From contig NZ_JBBPCL010000001.1 in NCBI RefSeq assembly GCF_038039215.1, positions 6,324,001 through 6,388,000 of the forward strand: a stretch of 64,000 nt of DNA. Reading direction: 5' to 3'. The notes under the pieces are model-generated. The model was given only the letters and a program-made list of their open reading frames with translations, ran no database searches and was not told the DNA's origin. This document shows, in pieces, positions 26,276-34,153 of this stretch. Every line of letters starts with the position of its first letter. Position 1 is the first letter of the stretch. This DNA comes from Pseudonocardia sp. T1-2H (GTDB taxonomy: Bacteria; Actinomycetota; Actinomycetes; Mycobacteriales; Pseudonocardiaceae). The position numbers were made by a program, and so were the translations under genes.

Positions 26276-27466
26276 CTACTCGTCGGCGGGAACCTTGCCC
26301 TGCAGCCAGTCCATCGACGCCTGGAAGGCCTCCGGGGCCTGATAGAAGGCGTTCAGGTCGTGGCCCGGGCCCTTGATGACCTCGGCGTCGACCGACGGGG
26401 CCTCGGGGAAGAACGGCTTCTCCTGCTCCACGACGCGCTCCGGGGAGGAGCAGTCGGTGCCCAGGTCCAGCGGCTCCTGGTTGCAGAAGATCCCGTCCTT
26501 GTCGCCGTTGATGATGAACACCGGCACGTCGATCTGCAGTGGAGTGTTCTCGACGATCGGGTAGTTCACCAGCTCGCTCTGGGTGACCGTGCCCTTGGTG
26601 GCCTCGTCGCGTTCGATGATCCGCGGGTCGACGTCGGTGCTCGGTGCGTAGTAGAGGCCGCGGTGCGTACCGGGGCGGGGGGTGATGTAGCCCGGGTCGA
26701 GCGACTCGCCCGCGAACTGCGGGTCCAGGACCGCCGGGTAGTCGCTGGTCTCGATGTTCACCGGGGTGCGGGTGTTCACCTTGTGCGTGAATCCGGTGAG
26801 CATCACCGCGTCGACGTCCTTGAAGCGGGAGGCCTCGATCATGCTGGTGAAGCTGCCGTAGGAGTGCCCGACAAGCGCGACCTCGTCGAACGCAGCCTTC
26901 TGGCCCTCGACGTCGCCGGCGCGCAGGGCCTGGACCACGTTGTGCAGTGCGGTGGCGTTCGAGGTGATGTCGACGAAGGTCGACAGCGGGTGGCTGGACT
27001 CGCCGTTACCGATCCGGTCGATGGCCGCGGTGGCGTAGCCGGCCTTGTTGGCGGCCGCCTCCCACGAGTACGTATCGGCCTCGGGGTTCGCCGGATCGGC
27101 GATGTTCCAGTAGCGGTGGTCGTAGGTGATGCCGTGCGTCAGCACCTGCACCGCCTTGGGCGACCTGCCCTCCGGCATGCACAGCTTCACGACCACGAAC
27201 TGGTCGCTCTTCTCCTTGTCGAGCGTCAGACCCAGGTCCGAGCCCGGGGCGACCACGACGCCCGGCTGCAGGTCCACCGGCAGCTTGCTGGTGGTGCAGG
27301 TGCGCCCGTTGTCGGGGGCGACGGACGCGGCCACGACATCAGGGTCGGAGTTCGGACCGGCCAACGCGACACCGGACCCCAGCACAGCAGCGCCCGAGGC
27401 CAGGGCCGTAACCGTGACAAGGCCTGCGATGGCTCGGCGCCGTGCCAATGCCAGGGGTTTCCTCAT
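26276..27466 (-). CDS. Secreted alpha/beta hydrolase
   Basis: 396 aa. An N-terminal signal peptide (RRRAIAGLVTVTALASGAAV, ending near GVALAGPNS) predicts export. The hydrolase core has the oxyanion region (VLTHGITYDHRYW), the nucleophile elbow ALVGHSYGSFTS with Ser, an acid after FIINGDKDGIFC, and the His in VIKGPGHDLNAFY, so the catalytic triad is complete. There are four or more Cys (CTTSK, KLCMPEG, IFCNQ, TDCSS), which would suit a disulfide-bonded outside enzyme. Substrate unknown (ester or lipid likely). Ribosome site GGAGG. It is a single gene with its own terminator. Confidence 0.85.
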   Translation of the reverse strand: MRKPLALARRRAIAGLVTVTALASGAAVLGSGVALAGPNSDPDVVAASVAPDNGRTCTTSKLPVDLQPGVVVAPGSDLGLTLDKEKSDQFVVVKLCMPEGRSPKAVQVLTHGITYDHRYWNIADPANPEADTYSWEAAANKAGYATAAIDRIGNGESSHPLSTFVDITSNATALHNVVQALRAGDVEGQKAAFDEVALVGHSYGSFTSMIEASRFKDVDAVMLTGFTHKVNTRTPVNIETSDYPAVLDPQFAGESLDPGYITPRPGTHRGLYYAPSTDVDPRIIERDEATKGTVTQSELVNYPIVENTPLQIDVPVFIINGDKDGIFCNQEPLDLGTDCSSPERVVEQEKPFFPEAPSVDAEVIKGPGHDLNAFYQAPEAFQASMDWLQGKVPADE

Positions 27467-27637
27467 TGATCCTCCAGTCGACAGCGCAGCGGGGAGCGTG
27501 ATCAGCGGACCGCGCGCGAACGGCCTAACGAGATCACTCGCCGTTAGTTCCGCCCCTTTTGTCGGCTTTCGTGTTCTCCGAAGCCCTGCCTCGAGCCCGA
27601 GCCGAGATCATCCGGGTCGGCAGCAACAGCGCGCCGG

Positions 27638-27997
27638 CTAGGAGGCGAAGCGGATGACCGCGAGGACGAGAGCCAACAGGCCCAACACGAGCGGCGGGAC
27701 GAACTGCTCCTTGCGGCGGATGTGGACGACCACGGCGCCCGCCATCACGGCTGCGAGCCCGACAGCCGCGATCGGCGTGAGGATCGGCGCGACGTCCAGG
27801 AGCCAGGGAAGGATCAGACCGACAGCGCCGACGATCTCGATCATGCCGATGGCCTTGATCGAGCCGTCGGCGAAGTCGTCGGCGTAGCCCATGCCCGCGG
27901 CCACCAGGGCCGGCTTCGGCCGCGCGAGCTTCATCCCGCCCGCGGCCAGGAAGGCCACGGCGAGCACGATCTGCAGGATCCAACCGACGACGTTCAT
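27638..27997 (-). CDS. DoxX-family membrane protein
   Basis: 119 aa with four membrane segments (VGWILQIVLAVAFLAAGGMK, SIKAIGMIEIVGAVGLILPW, LTPIAAVGLAAVMAGAVVVH, VLGLLALVLAVIRFAS). The pattern AGGMKLARP after segment 1 and IGMIEIVGAVGL in segment 2 is typical of DoxX-like proteins. Function is unknown at the biochemical level; the family is often linked to redox or thiosulfate metabolism. Upstream is the inverted repeat GGTTGA-N7-TCAACC, probably a repressor site. Confidence 0.85.
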   Translation of the reverse strand: MNVVGWILQIVLAVAFLAAGGMKLARPKPALVAAGMGYADDFADGSIKAIGMIEIVGAVGLILPWLLDVAPILTPIAAVGLAAVMAGAVVVHIRRKEQFVPPLVLGLLALVLAVIRFAS

Positions 27998-28035
27998 ACG
28001 GACTCCAGGGTGAGTGGCCCGACCGGACCGGGCAT

Positions 28036-28054
28036 GGTTGAACGCTCATCAACC
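28036..28054. promoter_or_regulatory. Inverted-repeat operator upstream of the DoxX gene
   Basis: GGTTGA, a 7-bp spacer and TCAACC form a perfect inverted repeat 39-57 bp before the DoxX start, next to an AT-rich patch (GAGAAATATGAATCCTGAAG). The layout fits a MarR- or TetR-type repressor; none is encoded nearby. Confidence 0.55.
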
Positions 28055-28097
28055 TAACCCGAGAAATATGAATCCTGAAGTACTTCTGAGGGACGTC

Positions 28098-28272
28098 ATG
28101 AAACCGTGATCCGCCGGCGGCCCAGAGCAGTCGAACGGAGCTCGTCGGGCTCGGCCTGCAGCGGATGGCGCCTCCGGACGTACAGATCGACTTCCAGGAC
28201 GAGCCGGCCTGGCGGATCGGGGTCCGGGACGTCCTCGCGCGGCTCGCCGCGGCCCCCGCGATCAGCCGGTGA
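28098..28272 (+). pseudogene. Coding-like remnant without a start, identity unknown
   Basis: One plus-strand frame reads without interruption for about 55 codons to a TGA at 28270-28272. It gives protein-like sequence (ELVGLGLQRMAPPDVQIDFQ, DEPAWRIGVRDVLARLAAAP) and has no start codon before an internal ATG at 28160. A stop lies just upstream. It looks like the 3' end of a lost gene. I do not recognise the family, and chance cannot be excluded at this GC content. Confidence 0.3.
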
Positions 28273-28338
28273 CCGTGCCGATGACCCTGGTGGAACCTCG
28301 GGCTGGAGCTCCGGGCGCCTCGGCGCCGCCGGGCCGTC

Positions 28339-28809
28339 CTACGGTGCCTCCACCGGTGACGCCGGGACCAGCAAGATCCGCATCACCGGCGTCTCCCGGC
28401 CCAGCTCGGACGTCACGCGCCCGACCACCGTCGCCCCCTGCCGCTCGTAGAACCCGACGGCGTAGGGCTCGGCCTCCCACTCCATCCGGGTCGCGCCCCG
28501 GGCCGCGGCGCGGGAGACGGCGTCGTCGAAGAGCATCGCGCCGATTCCGGAGCCGATGTGCTCCGGGACGACCCAGAGGTCGTCGAGGACCGCGACGCCG
28601 CCGTGCAGGATCGCGCTGAACCCGATGGGCGTGCCGTCGTCGTCCTCGAGCACGCGGACGTCCCGGCGGGTCACGTAGTCGTCGTCGGGGACGATCACCG
28701 CCGCGAACCGGGCCAGGAACTCCGGGCCGTAGGACCAGTGGCCCTTCGCCGCGACGGCGATGCGCCGCAGTACGGGCCGGTCCGCCGGGGTGCCAGCACG
28801 GATCCGCAC
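28339..28809 (-). CDS. GNAT-family N-acetyltransferase
   Basis: 156 aa from a GTG. It starts VRIRAGTPADRPVLRRI, the usual first strand and helix of GNAT enzymes. The acetyl-CoA motif is LDDLWVVPEHIGSGIGAMLF (the Q/RxxGxG/A position is HIGSGIG), followed by ATRMEWEAEPYAVGFYERQG, the conserved last helix and strand. It transfers acetyl groups from acetyl-CoA to an unknown amine. The gene is downstream of an alpha/beta hydrolase on the same strand, 27 bp away, so probably co-transcribed. Confidence 0.82.
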   Translation of the reverse strand: MRIRAGTPADRPVLRRIAVAAKGHWSYGPEFLARFAAVIVPDDDYVTRRDVRVLEDDDGTPIGFSAILHGGVAVLDDLWVVPEHIGSGIGAMLFDDAVSRAAARGATRMEWEAEPYAVGFYERQGATVVGRVTSELGRETPVMRILLVPASPVEAP

Positions 28810-28836
28810 GGACCGAGCCTAGATCAGCGAGCCTCC

Positions 28837-29673
28837 TCAGCTGTCGAGGAACTCCAGGAGCGCCCGGTTGAACTCCTCGGGGTGGGTCGCGTTGAGCCCG
28901 TGCGGCCCGCCCTCGATCACGACCGTCGTGCTGTTCCTGATCGTCTCGGCGGAGCGCTTGCCGCTGACCTCGAACGGGACGATGGCGTCCGCGTCGCCAT
29001 GGATGACGAGCGTCGGGACGTCGACGGCCTCGACGTCCTTGCGGAAGTCCGTGCGGCCGAACGCGGTGATGCAGTCCAGCGTGCCCTTCGGCGACGCGAT
29101 CGCGGCCATGTCGCGGTGGTACTCCCGGTTGACCTCGCTGACCAGGTCCGTCCTGTCGCCCGCGGCGAAGAAGGTCCGGGTGAAGTCGTCCAGGAAGGCG
29201 ATGCGGTCCGCCTTCACGCCGTTCCGGAACTGCTCGATCGTCGCGTCGTCGAGGCCGCCGTCCGGGTTGTCCTCGGACCTGTAGAGGTACGGCGGGACGG
29301 CCGCCGCGAGCACGGCCTTGGCGACCCGGTCCGAGCCGTGCGCGCTCAGGTACCGGACGACCTCGCCGCCGCCCATCGAGAAGCCCACGAGCGTCGCCTC
29401 CCTGGCGTCGAGGTGGATGAGCAGCGCATGGAGGTCCGCGGCGAAGGTGTCGTAGTTGTAGCCCTCCCACGGCTGCGAGGACTTCCCGAAGCCGCGGCGG
29501 TCGTAGGTGATGACGCGGTGCCCGGCGTCGACCAGCGCGGGGACCTGCTTCTCCCAGGAGCGGCCGGACAGTGGCCAGCCGTGGATCAGGACCACGGGCT
29601 TCCCGGAGCCGTGGTCCTCGTAGTACAGCTCGATCGGGCGGTCGTTCTCGGTGCCGACGTTGAGGAAAGGCAT
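28837..29673 (-). CDS. Alpha/beta hydrolase, non-heme haloperoxidase/arylesterase type
   Basis: 278 aa. It begins MPFLNVGTENDRPIELYYED. It shows the oxyanion motif IHGWPLSGRSW, YDRRGFGKSSQPWEGYNYDT, the nucleophile elbow VGFSMGGGEVVRYL with Ser, the acid in LVIHGDADAIVPF, and the His in EGGPHGLNATHPEEFN. These are the hallmarks of cofactor-free perhydrolases and arylesterases. Cytosolic, with no signal peptide. Upstream of and probably co-transcribed with the GNAT gene. Confidence 0.88.
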   Translation of the reverse strand: MPFLNVGTENDRPIELYYEDHGSGKPVVLIHGWPLSGRSWEKQVPALVDAGHRVITYDRRGFGKSSQPWEGYNYDTFAADLHALLIHLDAREATLVGFSMGGGEVVRYLSAHGSDRVAKAVLAAAVPPYLYRSEDNPDGGLDDATIEQFRNGVKADRIAFLDDFTRTFFAAGDRTDLVSEVNREYHRDMAAIASPKGTLDCITAFGRTDFRKDVEAVDVPTLVIHGDADAIVPFEVSGKRSAETIRNSTTVVIEGGPHGLNATHPEEFNRALLEFLDS

Positions 29674-29700
29674 GTCTCCGGGTGCCCGGTACTGCCGCGC

Positions 29701-29829
29701 TCAATCATCGCGCTGCCTGCGGAGCCGAGCGGAGGCCTTGATCCGCCAGGCGTCCTCGACCAGCTCCACCAGCTGGTCCGGCCCGCCCTTCTCGAGGTCC
29801 ACGAGGATGGACGCCTAGCCCCAGGTCAT
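29701..29829 (-). pseudogene. Remnant of an MmcQ/YjbR-family gene (C-terminus only)
   Basis: The minus strand reads MTWG, a TAG stop, then ASILVDLEKGGPDQLVELVE and DAWRIKASARLRRQRDD to a TGA at 29703-29701. The block after the stop matches the C-terminal end of MmcQ/YjbR proteins (W-x-ELVEDAWR-x-xAPKRL). The N-terminal two thirds are absent: the next gene begins 48 bp upstream. A truncated, interrupted relic. Confidence 0.55.
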
Positions 29830-29876
29830 GGCCCCATCGTCGCGGTTCGGCCGCGCGCCGTCGGGGCGAAACCGGA

Positions 29877-30599
29877 TCAGGTGGAATGTCCGGCCAGGAA
29901 CTTCTCGACGGCCTCGCGGGCGGCCGGCCGGTCCGCCTCGGACTTCCAGGACTCGACGAGCGACGCGTTCGGCGCCCTCTCCACCAGGTGCCGCGACGCG
30001 CTCTGCGGGTGGTGCTCGTCGTCGCCCATGAGCACGAGGATCGGCGTCGGGAACGCGGCGATCTCGGATCCTGGAACACTCCACAGCACGTCGTCCCCGC
30101 CGTAGAGGTTGTCCCTGAAGCCGGCCCAGTCCTCGGGACCGGCCTCCGGGTGGGCGTCGCGCCTGTCGTCCGCGAACGTGTCGAACGCGGTGAGGAAGAG
30201 GTCCCGGTTGCCCTCGAGCCCGATCGGCTGCAGGGCCACCGCGGCCGCGACGCGCTCCGGCGCGGTGTGGATCAGGCTGAGGATGAACGCGCCGCCGATG
30301 CACATGCCCAGGACGTGGAACCGGTCGACGCCCAGGTGGTCCAGCAACGCGAGCTGGTCCGCGGTGTAGCTGGGCCAACCGTCCGACGCGTGTACCGGGG
30401 CGAAGGAGCGGCCGGCGTTGCGCTGGTCCATCGCGATGACGCGGAAGTGCGGGGAGAGCTGTTCGACCGGGTTCCAGGGCGCCCGGTCCCAGAGGTCGAT
30501 CGCGGAGCTCAGGCCGCCCGGCGCGAGCAGCAGGACGGGGAACCCGGACCCGGTCTCCTCGTAGTGAATGGTCAGCTCGCCGTGCTCGAAGGTCGACAT
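29877..30599 (-). CDS. Alpha/beta hydrolase with a Cys in the nucleophile position
   Basis: 240 aa from the ATG at 30599, preceded by GGGAGG. It shows VLLLAPGGLSSAIDLW (oxyanion loop) and MDQRNAGRSFAPVHASDGWP. The elbow is VLGMCIGGAFILSL, where the GxSxG serine is replaced by Cys (GMCIG). The acid is in ILVLMGDDEHHPQ. Cys at this place is known in dienelactone hydrolases and some thioesterase-like members. A longer start at 30716 is possible but would add an Arg-rich, unconserved leader. The gene is followed by the MmcQ/YjbR relic. Confidence 0.8.
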   Translation of the reverse strand: MSTFEHGELTIHYEETGSGFPVLLLAPGGLSSAIDLWDRAPWNPVEQLSPHFRVIAMDQRNAGRSFAPVHASDGWPSYTADQLALLDHLGVDRFHVLGMCIGGAFILSLIHTAPERVAAAVALQPIGLEGNRDLFLTAFDTFADDRRDAHPEAGPEDWAGFRDNLYGGDDVLWSVPGSEIAAFPTPILVLMGDDEHHPQSASRHLVERAPNASLVESWKSEADRPAAREAVEKFLAGHST

Positions 30600-30660
30600 C
30601 TCCACCACCTCCCTCTCGCCGAGGATCCGACCACACCCGGGGCGGTGCCGCGGAACGAGA

Positions 30661-30691
30661 ACGGCGCGACGCCCGTGGGACGTCGCGCCGT
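30661..30691 (-). terminator. Terminator hairpin below the small membrane protein gene
   Basis: ACGGCGCGACG and CGTCGCGCCGT form an 11-bp perfect stem with a 9-base loop, 35 bp past the stop of the gene at 30726. Confidence 0.7.
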
Positions 30692-30725
30692 ACCGATATC
30701 GCGTGACCGAAGTCACTCCTGCCCG

Positions 30726-31040
30726 TCAGACGCGGGGTGCACCCGCCCGGTTCACCGGGCCCCACGTCGTCGACCCGCCGGCGGCCACCCGCTGCACCGG
30801 AAGCTCGTAGAACCCGCTCATCAGCCCGCCCTGGGGCGGTCGCGGCTGCTTCCGCCGGCCCGCGCGGAACGCGGCCAGCCGGCGTCGCGGCTCCTCCGAG
30901 ACGTGGACGACCAGCAGCACCAGCGCGGTCCCCACGATCAACGGCGCACCGACCACCAGCATCGGCCAGCCGAAGGCCAGATACGCCACGACCAGCGCCA
31001 CGACCTCCATGGCGATGACCGCTCCTGCCATACGCACCAC
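30726..31040 (-). CDS. Small membrane protein of unknown function
   Basis: 104 aa from the GTG at 31040, eight bases after GGGGAGG. Two hydrophobic segments (AGAVIAMEVVALVVAYLAFG and MLVVGAPLIVGTALVLLVVH) are followed by a basic cytoplasmic stretch (EEPRRRLAAFRAGRRKQPRP) and a Gly/Val tail. There is no recognised family. It lies 120 bp downstream of the Hsp70-like gene on the same strand. Confidence 0.65.
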   Translation of the reverse strand: MVRMAGAVIAMEVVALVVAYLAFGWPMLVVGAPLIVGTALVLLVVHVSEEPRRRLAAFRAGRRKQPRPPQGGLMSGFYELPVQRVAAGGSTTWGPVNRAGAPRV

Positions 31041-31160
31041 CGTGCGCACCTCCCCTGGACTCTTCCGCCCGCCCCCGCGGGCCCCACAGCTTCTATCTTG
31101 TCGGGGCGGGCGTTCGTCACGCCGACCGGCCGGGTCGAGACCGAAGCGAGACCTGCCGCG

Positions 31161-33194
31161 TTAGCGGGCGCTCGGCGCAGCTCCGGACGGGGGCGGAGCG
31201 GAGGCCTGACCGGCCGCTCCGGCTCTGGACCCGTCGGTCGACGAGGCACCGCCGGACGGAGCACGGTTCGCGGACCCCGGGGCCTGCTGCCGGGGCGGTG
31301 CGCTGCCGCCCGCCGGCGGGCTCGAGGCCGGCCCGGGCTGCGCGGGCGCCGAGCCCTGCGGCGGCGCGCTCTGGCGCCGGTCCTGCGGCGCGGCCGGCGA
31401 CCCGCCCGGCGGGCCCGGGGCGGACGGGTCCTGGGCGGCGGGACCCTGTGCACGAGGAGTCGCTGCACGAGGATTCTGTGCAGGCGGATTCGGTGCAGGC
31501 GGATTCTGTGCAGGCGGGTTCTGTGCAGGCGGATTCTGTGCAGCCTCGTTCCCGGTCGCAGGGTCCTGCGCCGGGGGCTGCGCCGCCGCCGAGGATTCGG
31601 GTGCGGACGAGTCGGGCGGCGAGTCCTGCGCGTTCCGGGCGGACCCGCTCGGCGTGGTCGTCCTCGCCCAGGGCCGCGCCTCCCCGGCCTCCCCGGCCTC
31701 CCGCGCCCCCGTCGACTGCGGCGCCACGATCCCTGCGCTCCCGTCCTCGGCGACCGTGGGGCTCGTCGACAGCGGCGCAACGGACGGCGTGGGGGGACTG
31801 CTCGTGGTGCCGGTCCCGAGCACCGCCTCCGCACCCGGGCGGAGGGCCTGCTCGCGTGGCCAGGCGGCGACGATGCCGGTCAGGCCGAGGGCGACCAGCA
31901 GCACCGAGGCGCCGATCAACACCCCGGTGCGCCGGCGACGGGACCCACCGCCGTCGTCGTGCTCCCAGGCCGATTCGGCGGCGGGCAGGCGGGTGACGGG
32001 GGGCGCGGAGTAGGACGCCGGATCCACCGCGGGGACGGACGCCGCAGGGGTGTCGGCGACCGGCGGCACGAACGACGTCGGCGGCAGGCCCGGGACCGAC
32101 GCCGGCACCGGACCCGTCGCGATCGCGGTGACCGCGCCCGCGTTCGCCGCGGTCGCGCCGGCCGCGAGCACGTACGCGGCCGTACCCCGGTCCCCGGCGT
32201 CCCCGGCGGGCTCCGGGACCCCCGGCTGGATCGCCAGCACGGTCCCGATCGCGGCGGCGTGCTCCGGCTCGGGGTCGATCCGCACCGGACGGCCGAGCGT
32301 CTCCGCGACGACCGTGCCCACCAGCGGGACGCGCGCGGAACCGCCCACCAGCAGGACGTCCGCGACGTCCACGCCGGATGCCTCCACCGTCCGCCGGAGC
32401 AGTGCGGCGGCCGCCGCGACGAGGGGCCGGGCCAGGTCGTCGAAGGTGTCCCGGTCCAGCCACGAGGCGGGCGGCGAGGCGTGCAGCGGCGACGGGTGTC
32501 CGGTCGGGACGGCGATCTCGACGGCCGGCTCCGCCGACAACCGCTCCTTCCCGCCCCGGCACGCGTGCAGGAGCGCCGCGTCGTCCGCCGGGCCACCCGT
32601 CGCGACCCGTTCGGCGAGCAGCCGGTCGAGCTCCGTGCCGGCGCCGCCGTCGACCCGCTCGACCGCGAGGACGTCCAGGTCCGCGCCGACCACGGCCGCG
32701 GTGCAGTGGCTCTCCCCGAGGTCCAGGACGGCGAGCGGCCCGGCGGACCACCCCCCGTCCCTGATCGCGACGGCCCGGGGCGCCGCCACGAACGTGACCG
32801 CCAGGCCGAAGCCCTCCAGCGCCGCCCCCAGCAGCGACTCGGCGTGCCGACTCCACGACGGCGGGCGGCTGAGCGCGATCCCCTCGGGCTGCCCGCCCTC
32901 GCGCTCGGCGATCCGGTCGACCAGCCGGCGCACGAGCACCGCGCACAGCGTCTCCGCTGCCCAGGACCGGCCCGCGACCAGCAGCGGCCCGGGGACGCCG
33001 ACGCGGGCGGTGAAGCCGCGCGCCTCCCGGGCGGGGTCGGCGGAGAAGCCGGGGACCATCGCGCCGTCGGCGTTGAGCGACAGGACGGACGACAGCTCGT
33101 AGACGTGCGTGTCCGGGGGCCCGTCGGGCGCCGGGCGGCAGACGACGGCGACGGTGCGCGTCGCGCCCAGGTCGATCCCGAGCCGGTAACCCAT
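31161..33194 (-). CDS. Membrane-anchored Hsp70-like protein with long low-complexity outer tail
   Basis: 677 aa from the ATG at 33194. Residues 1-330 are an actin-like ATPase fold of the Hsp70 type: YRLGIDLGATRTVAVVC (phosphate 1), LAVLDLGESHCTAAVVG (phosphate 2) and VLLVGGSARVPLV (adenosine motif). There is no Hsp70 substrate domain. A linker leads to one membrane segment (GVLIGASVLLVALGLTGIVA, about 425-447) and an outer tail of about 230 residues rich in Pro, Ala, Gln and Ser with NPPAQ repeats. Related actinobacterial proteins are annotated Hsp70-family; their role is not established. A longer start at 33287 exists. Confidence 0.8.
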   Translation of the reverse strand: MGYRLGIDLGATRTVAVVCRPAPDGPPDTHVYELSSVLSLNADGAMVPGFSADPAREARGFTARVGVPGPLLVAGRSWAAETLCAVLVRRLVDRIAEREGGQPEGIALSRPPSWSRHAESLLGAALEGFGLAVTFVAAPRAVAIRDGGWSAGPLAVLDLGESHCTAAVVGADLDVLAVERVDGGAGTELDRLLAERVATGGPADDAALLHACRGGKERLSAEPAVEIAVPTGHPSPLHASPPASWLDRDTFDDLARPLVAAAAALLRRTVEASGVDVADVLLVGGSARVPLVGTVVAETLGRPVRIDPEPEHAAAIGTVLAIQPGVPEPAGDAGDRGTAAYVLAAGATAANAGAVTAIATGPVPASVPGLPPTSFVPPVADTPAASVPAVDPASYSAPPVTRLPAAESAWEHDDGGGSRRRRTGVLIGASVLLVALGLTGIVAAWPREQALRPGAEAVLGTGTTSSPPTPSVAPLSTSPTVAEDGSAGIVAPQSTGAREAGEAGEARPWARTTTPSGSARNAQDSPPDSSAPESSAAAQPPAQDPATGNEAAQNPPAQNPPAQNPPAPNPPAQNPRAATPRAQGPAAQDPSAPGPPGGSPAAPQDRRQSAPPQGSAPAQPGPASSPPAGGSAPPRQQAPGSANRAPSGGASSTDGSRAGAAGQASAPPPSGAAPSAR
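31441..31545. repeat. 15-bp tandem repeat inside the Hsp70-like gene (NPPAQ repeats)
   Basis: Seven consecutive 15-bp units. Five are near-identical to GGATTCTGTGCAGGC (31471-31545) and two are degenerate (31441-31470). On the coding strand they encode the pentapeptide NPPAQ (one copy NPPAP). The multiple of three keeps the frame, so copy number can vary without breaking the protein. Confidence 0.9.
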
Positions 33195-33407
33195 CCCACC
33201 CCCCTGCCGTGCGGGGCCGACCGCCGCGTCCGCGGAGAGGTCCCTCCGGGAGGATCGGGATCCGGCGGGCGCCGGTGAACCGTCCATGCCCGGGGAGTAC
33301 CCGAAGGTGGGTCATCCCTCCGGGCGCCGCCGGGCCCGCGCCGGGGGTTGCGCCCCGGGTGTTCCAGCAATGATGCCAGAATCGGCCGCGATGCGACCGG
33401 AGACCTC

Positions 33408-34064
33408 GTGACGCCGTCCGACCCCACCGTCCCCGGGGAGTCGTGGTGCGTCGTCCTCGCGGGCGGCCAGGCCCGGCGGTTCGGGCGCCCGAAGCAGTTC
33501 GAGCCCGTCGGCGGCATCCGGATGATCGACCGTACGGTCGCCGCCGCGCGCCGGACGTGCGACCGGGTCGCGCTGGTACTGCCGGCCGGCGTCGCCTGGG
33601 ACGGCGACCGCGTGGACGCCCTCGCGGTGGGCGGCGACCACCAGTCCGAGTCGATGCGCGCGGCGCTCGCCGTGATCCCCGACGACGCCGGGATCATCGT
33701 GGCCGCGGACCCGGCGCACCCGTTGGCGTCGGACCGGCTGTTTCTCGACGTCATCGCGGCCGTGCGGGCCGGGGCGGACGGCGCGGTGCCGGTGGTGCCG
33801 CTGCTGGAGATCGTCCAGCGCGTCGTCGACGGGGTGGTGCGGGAGACCCTGCCCAAGGACGACCTGGTGATCACCCAGGCGCCGCACGCGTTCCGCGCCC
33901 CGGTGCTGCGGAAGGTGCACGAGACCCGACCGCGCCCGGTGGAGAACTCGAGCCTGCTCGTCGAGCACGGCTACACCGTGGTGACGGTCCCGGGTGACCC
34001 CGGGAACCTGCACGTCACGACCCCCGAGGACCTCGGCATCGTGCACAGGCTCACGGGCCTGTGA
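33408..34064 (+). CDS. IspD-like cytidylyltransferase
   Basis: 218 aa from the GTG at 33408 (GGAG six bases upstream). The nucleotide-binding loop is VVLAGGQARRFGRPKQFEPV (IspD/TarI pattern). AADPAHPLASDRLF replaces the usual HDxARP-like block, and VITQAPHAFRAPVLRK stands where IspD has TQTPQxF. It belongs to the IspD/TarI family, which makes CDP-methylerythritol or CDP-ribitol. Because motifs differ and the next gene is another cytidylyltransferase (RfbF), a surface-polymer role is as likely as isoprenoid synthesis. It is divergent from the Hsp70-like gene. Confidence 0.75.
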   Translation: MTPSDPTVPGESWCVVLAGGQARRFGRPKQFEPVGGIRMIDRTVAAARRTCDRVALVLPAGVAWDGDRVDALAVGGDHQSESMRAALAVIPDDAGIIVAADPAHPLASDRLFLDVIAAVRAGADGAVPVVPLLEIVQRVVDGVVRETLPKDDLVITQAPHAFRAPVLRKVHETRPRPVENSSLLVEHGYTVVTVPGDPGNLHVTTPEDLGIVHRLTGL

Positions 34065-34153
34065 CGGTGCTGTGATCGATCGATCGACCGCACGACACGG
34101 ACCGGCTCCCCAGGTCCGCCAGTAGCGACAATGCCGAACGAGATCGGAGAACG

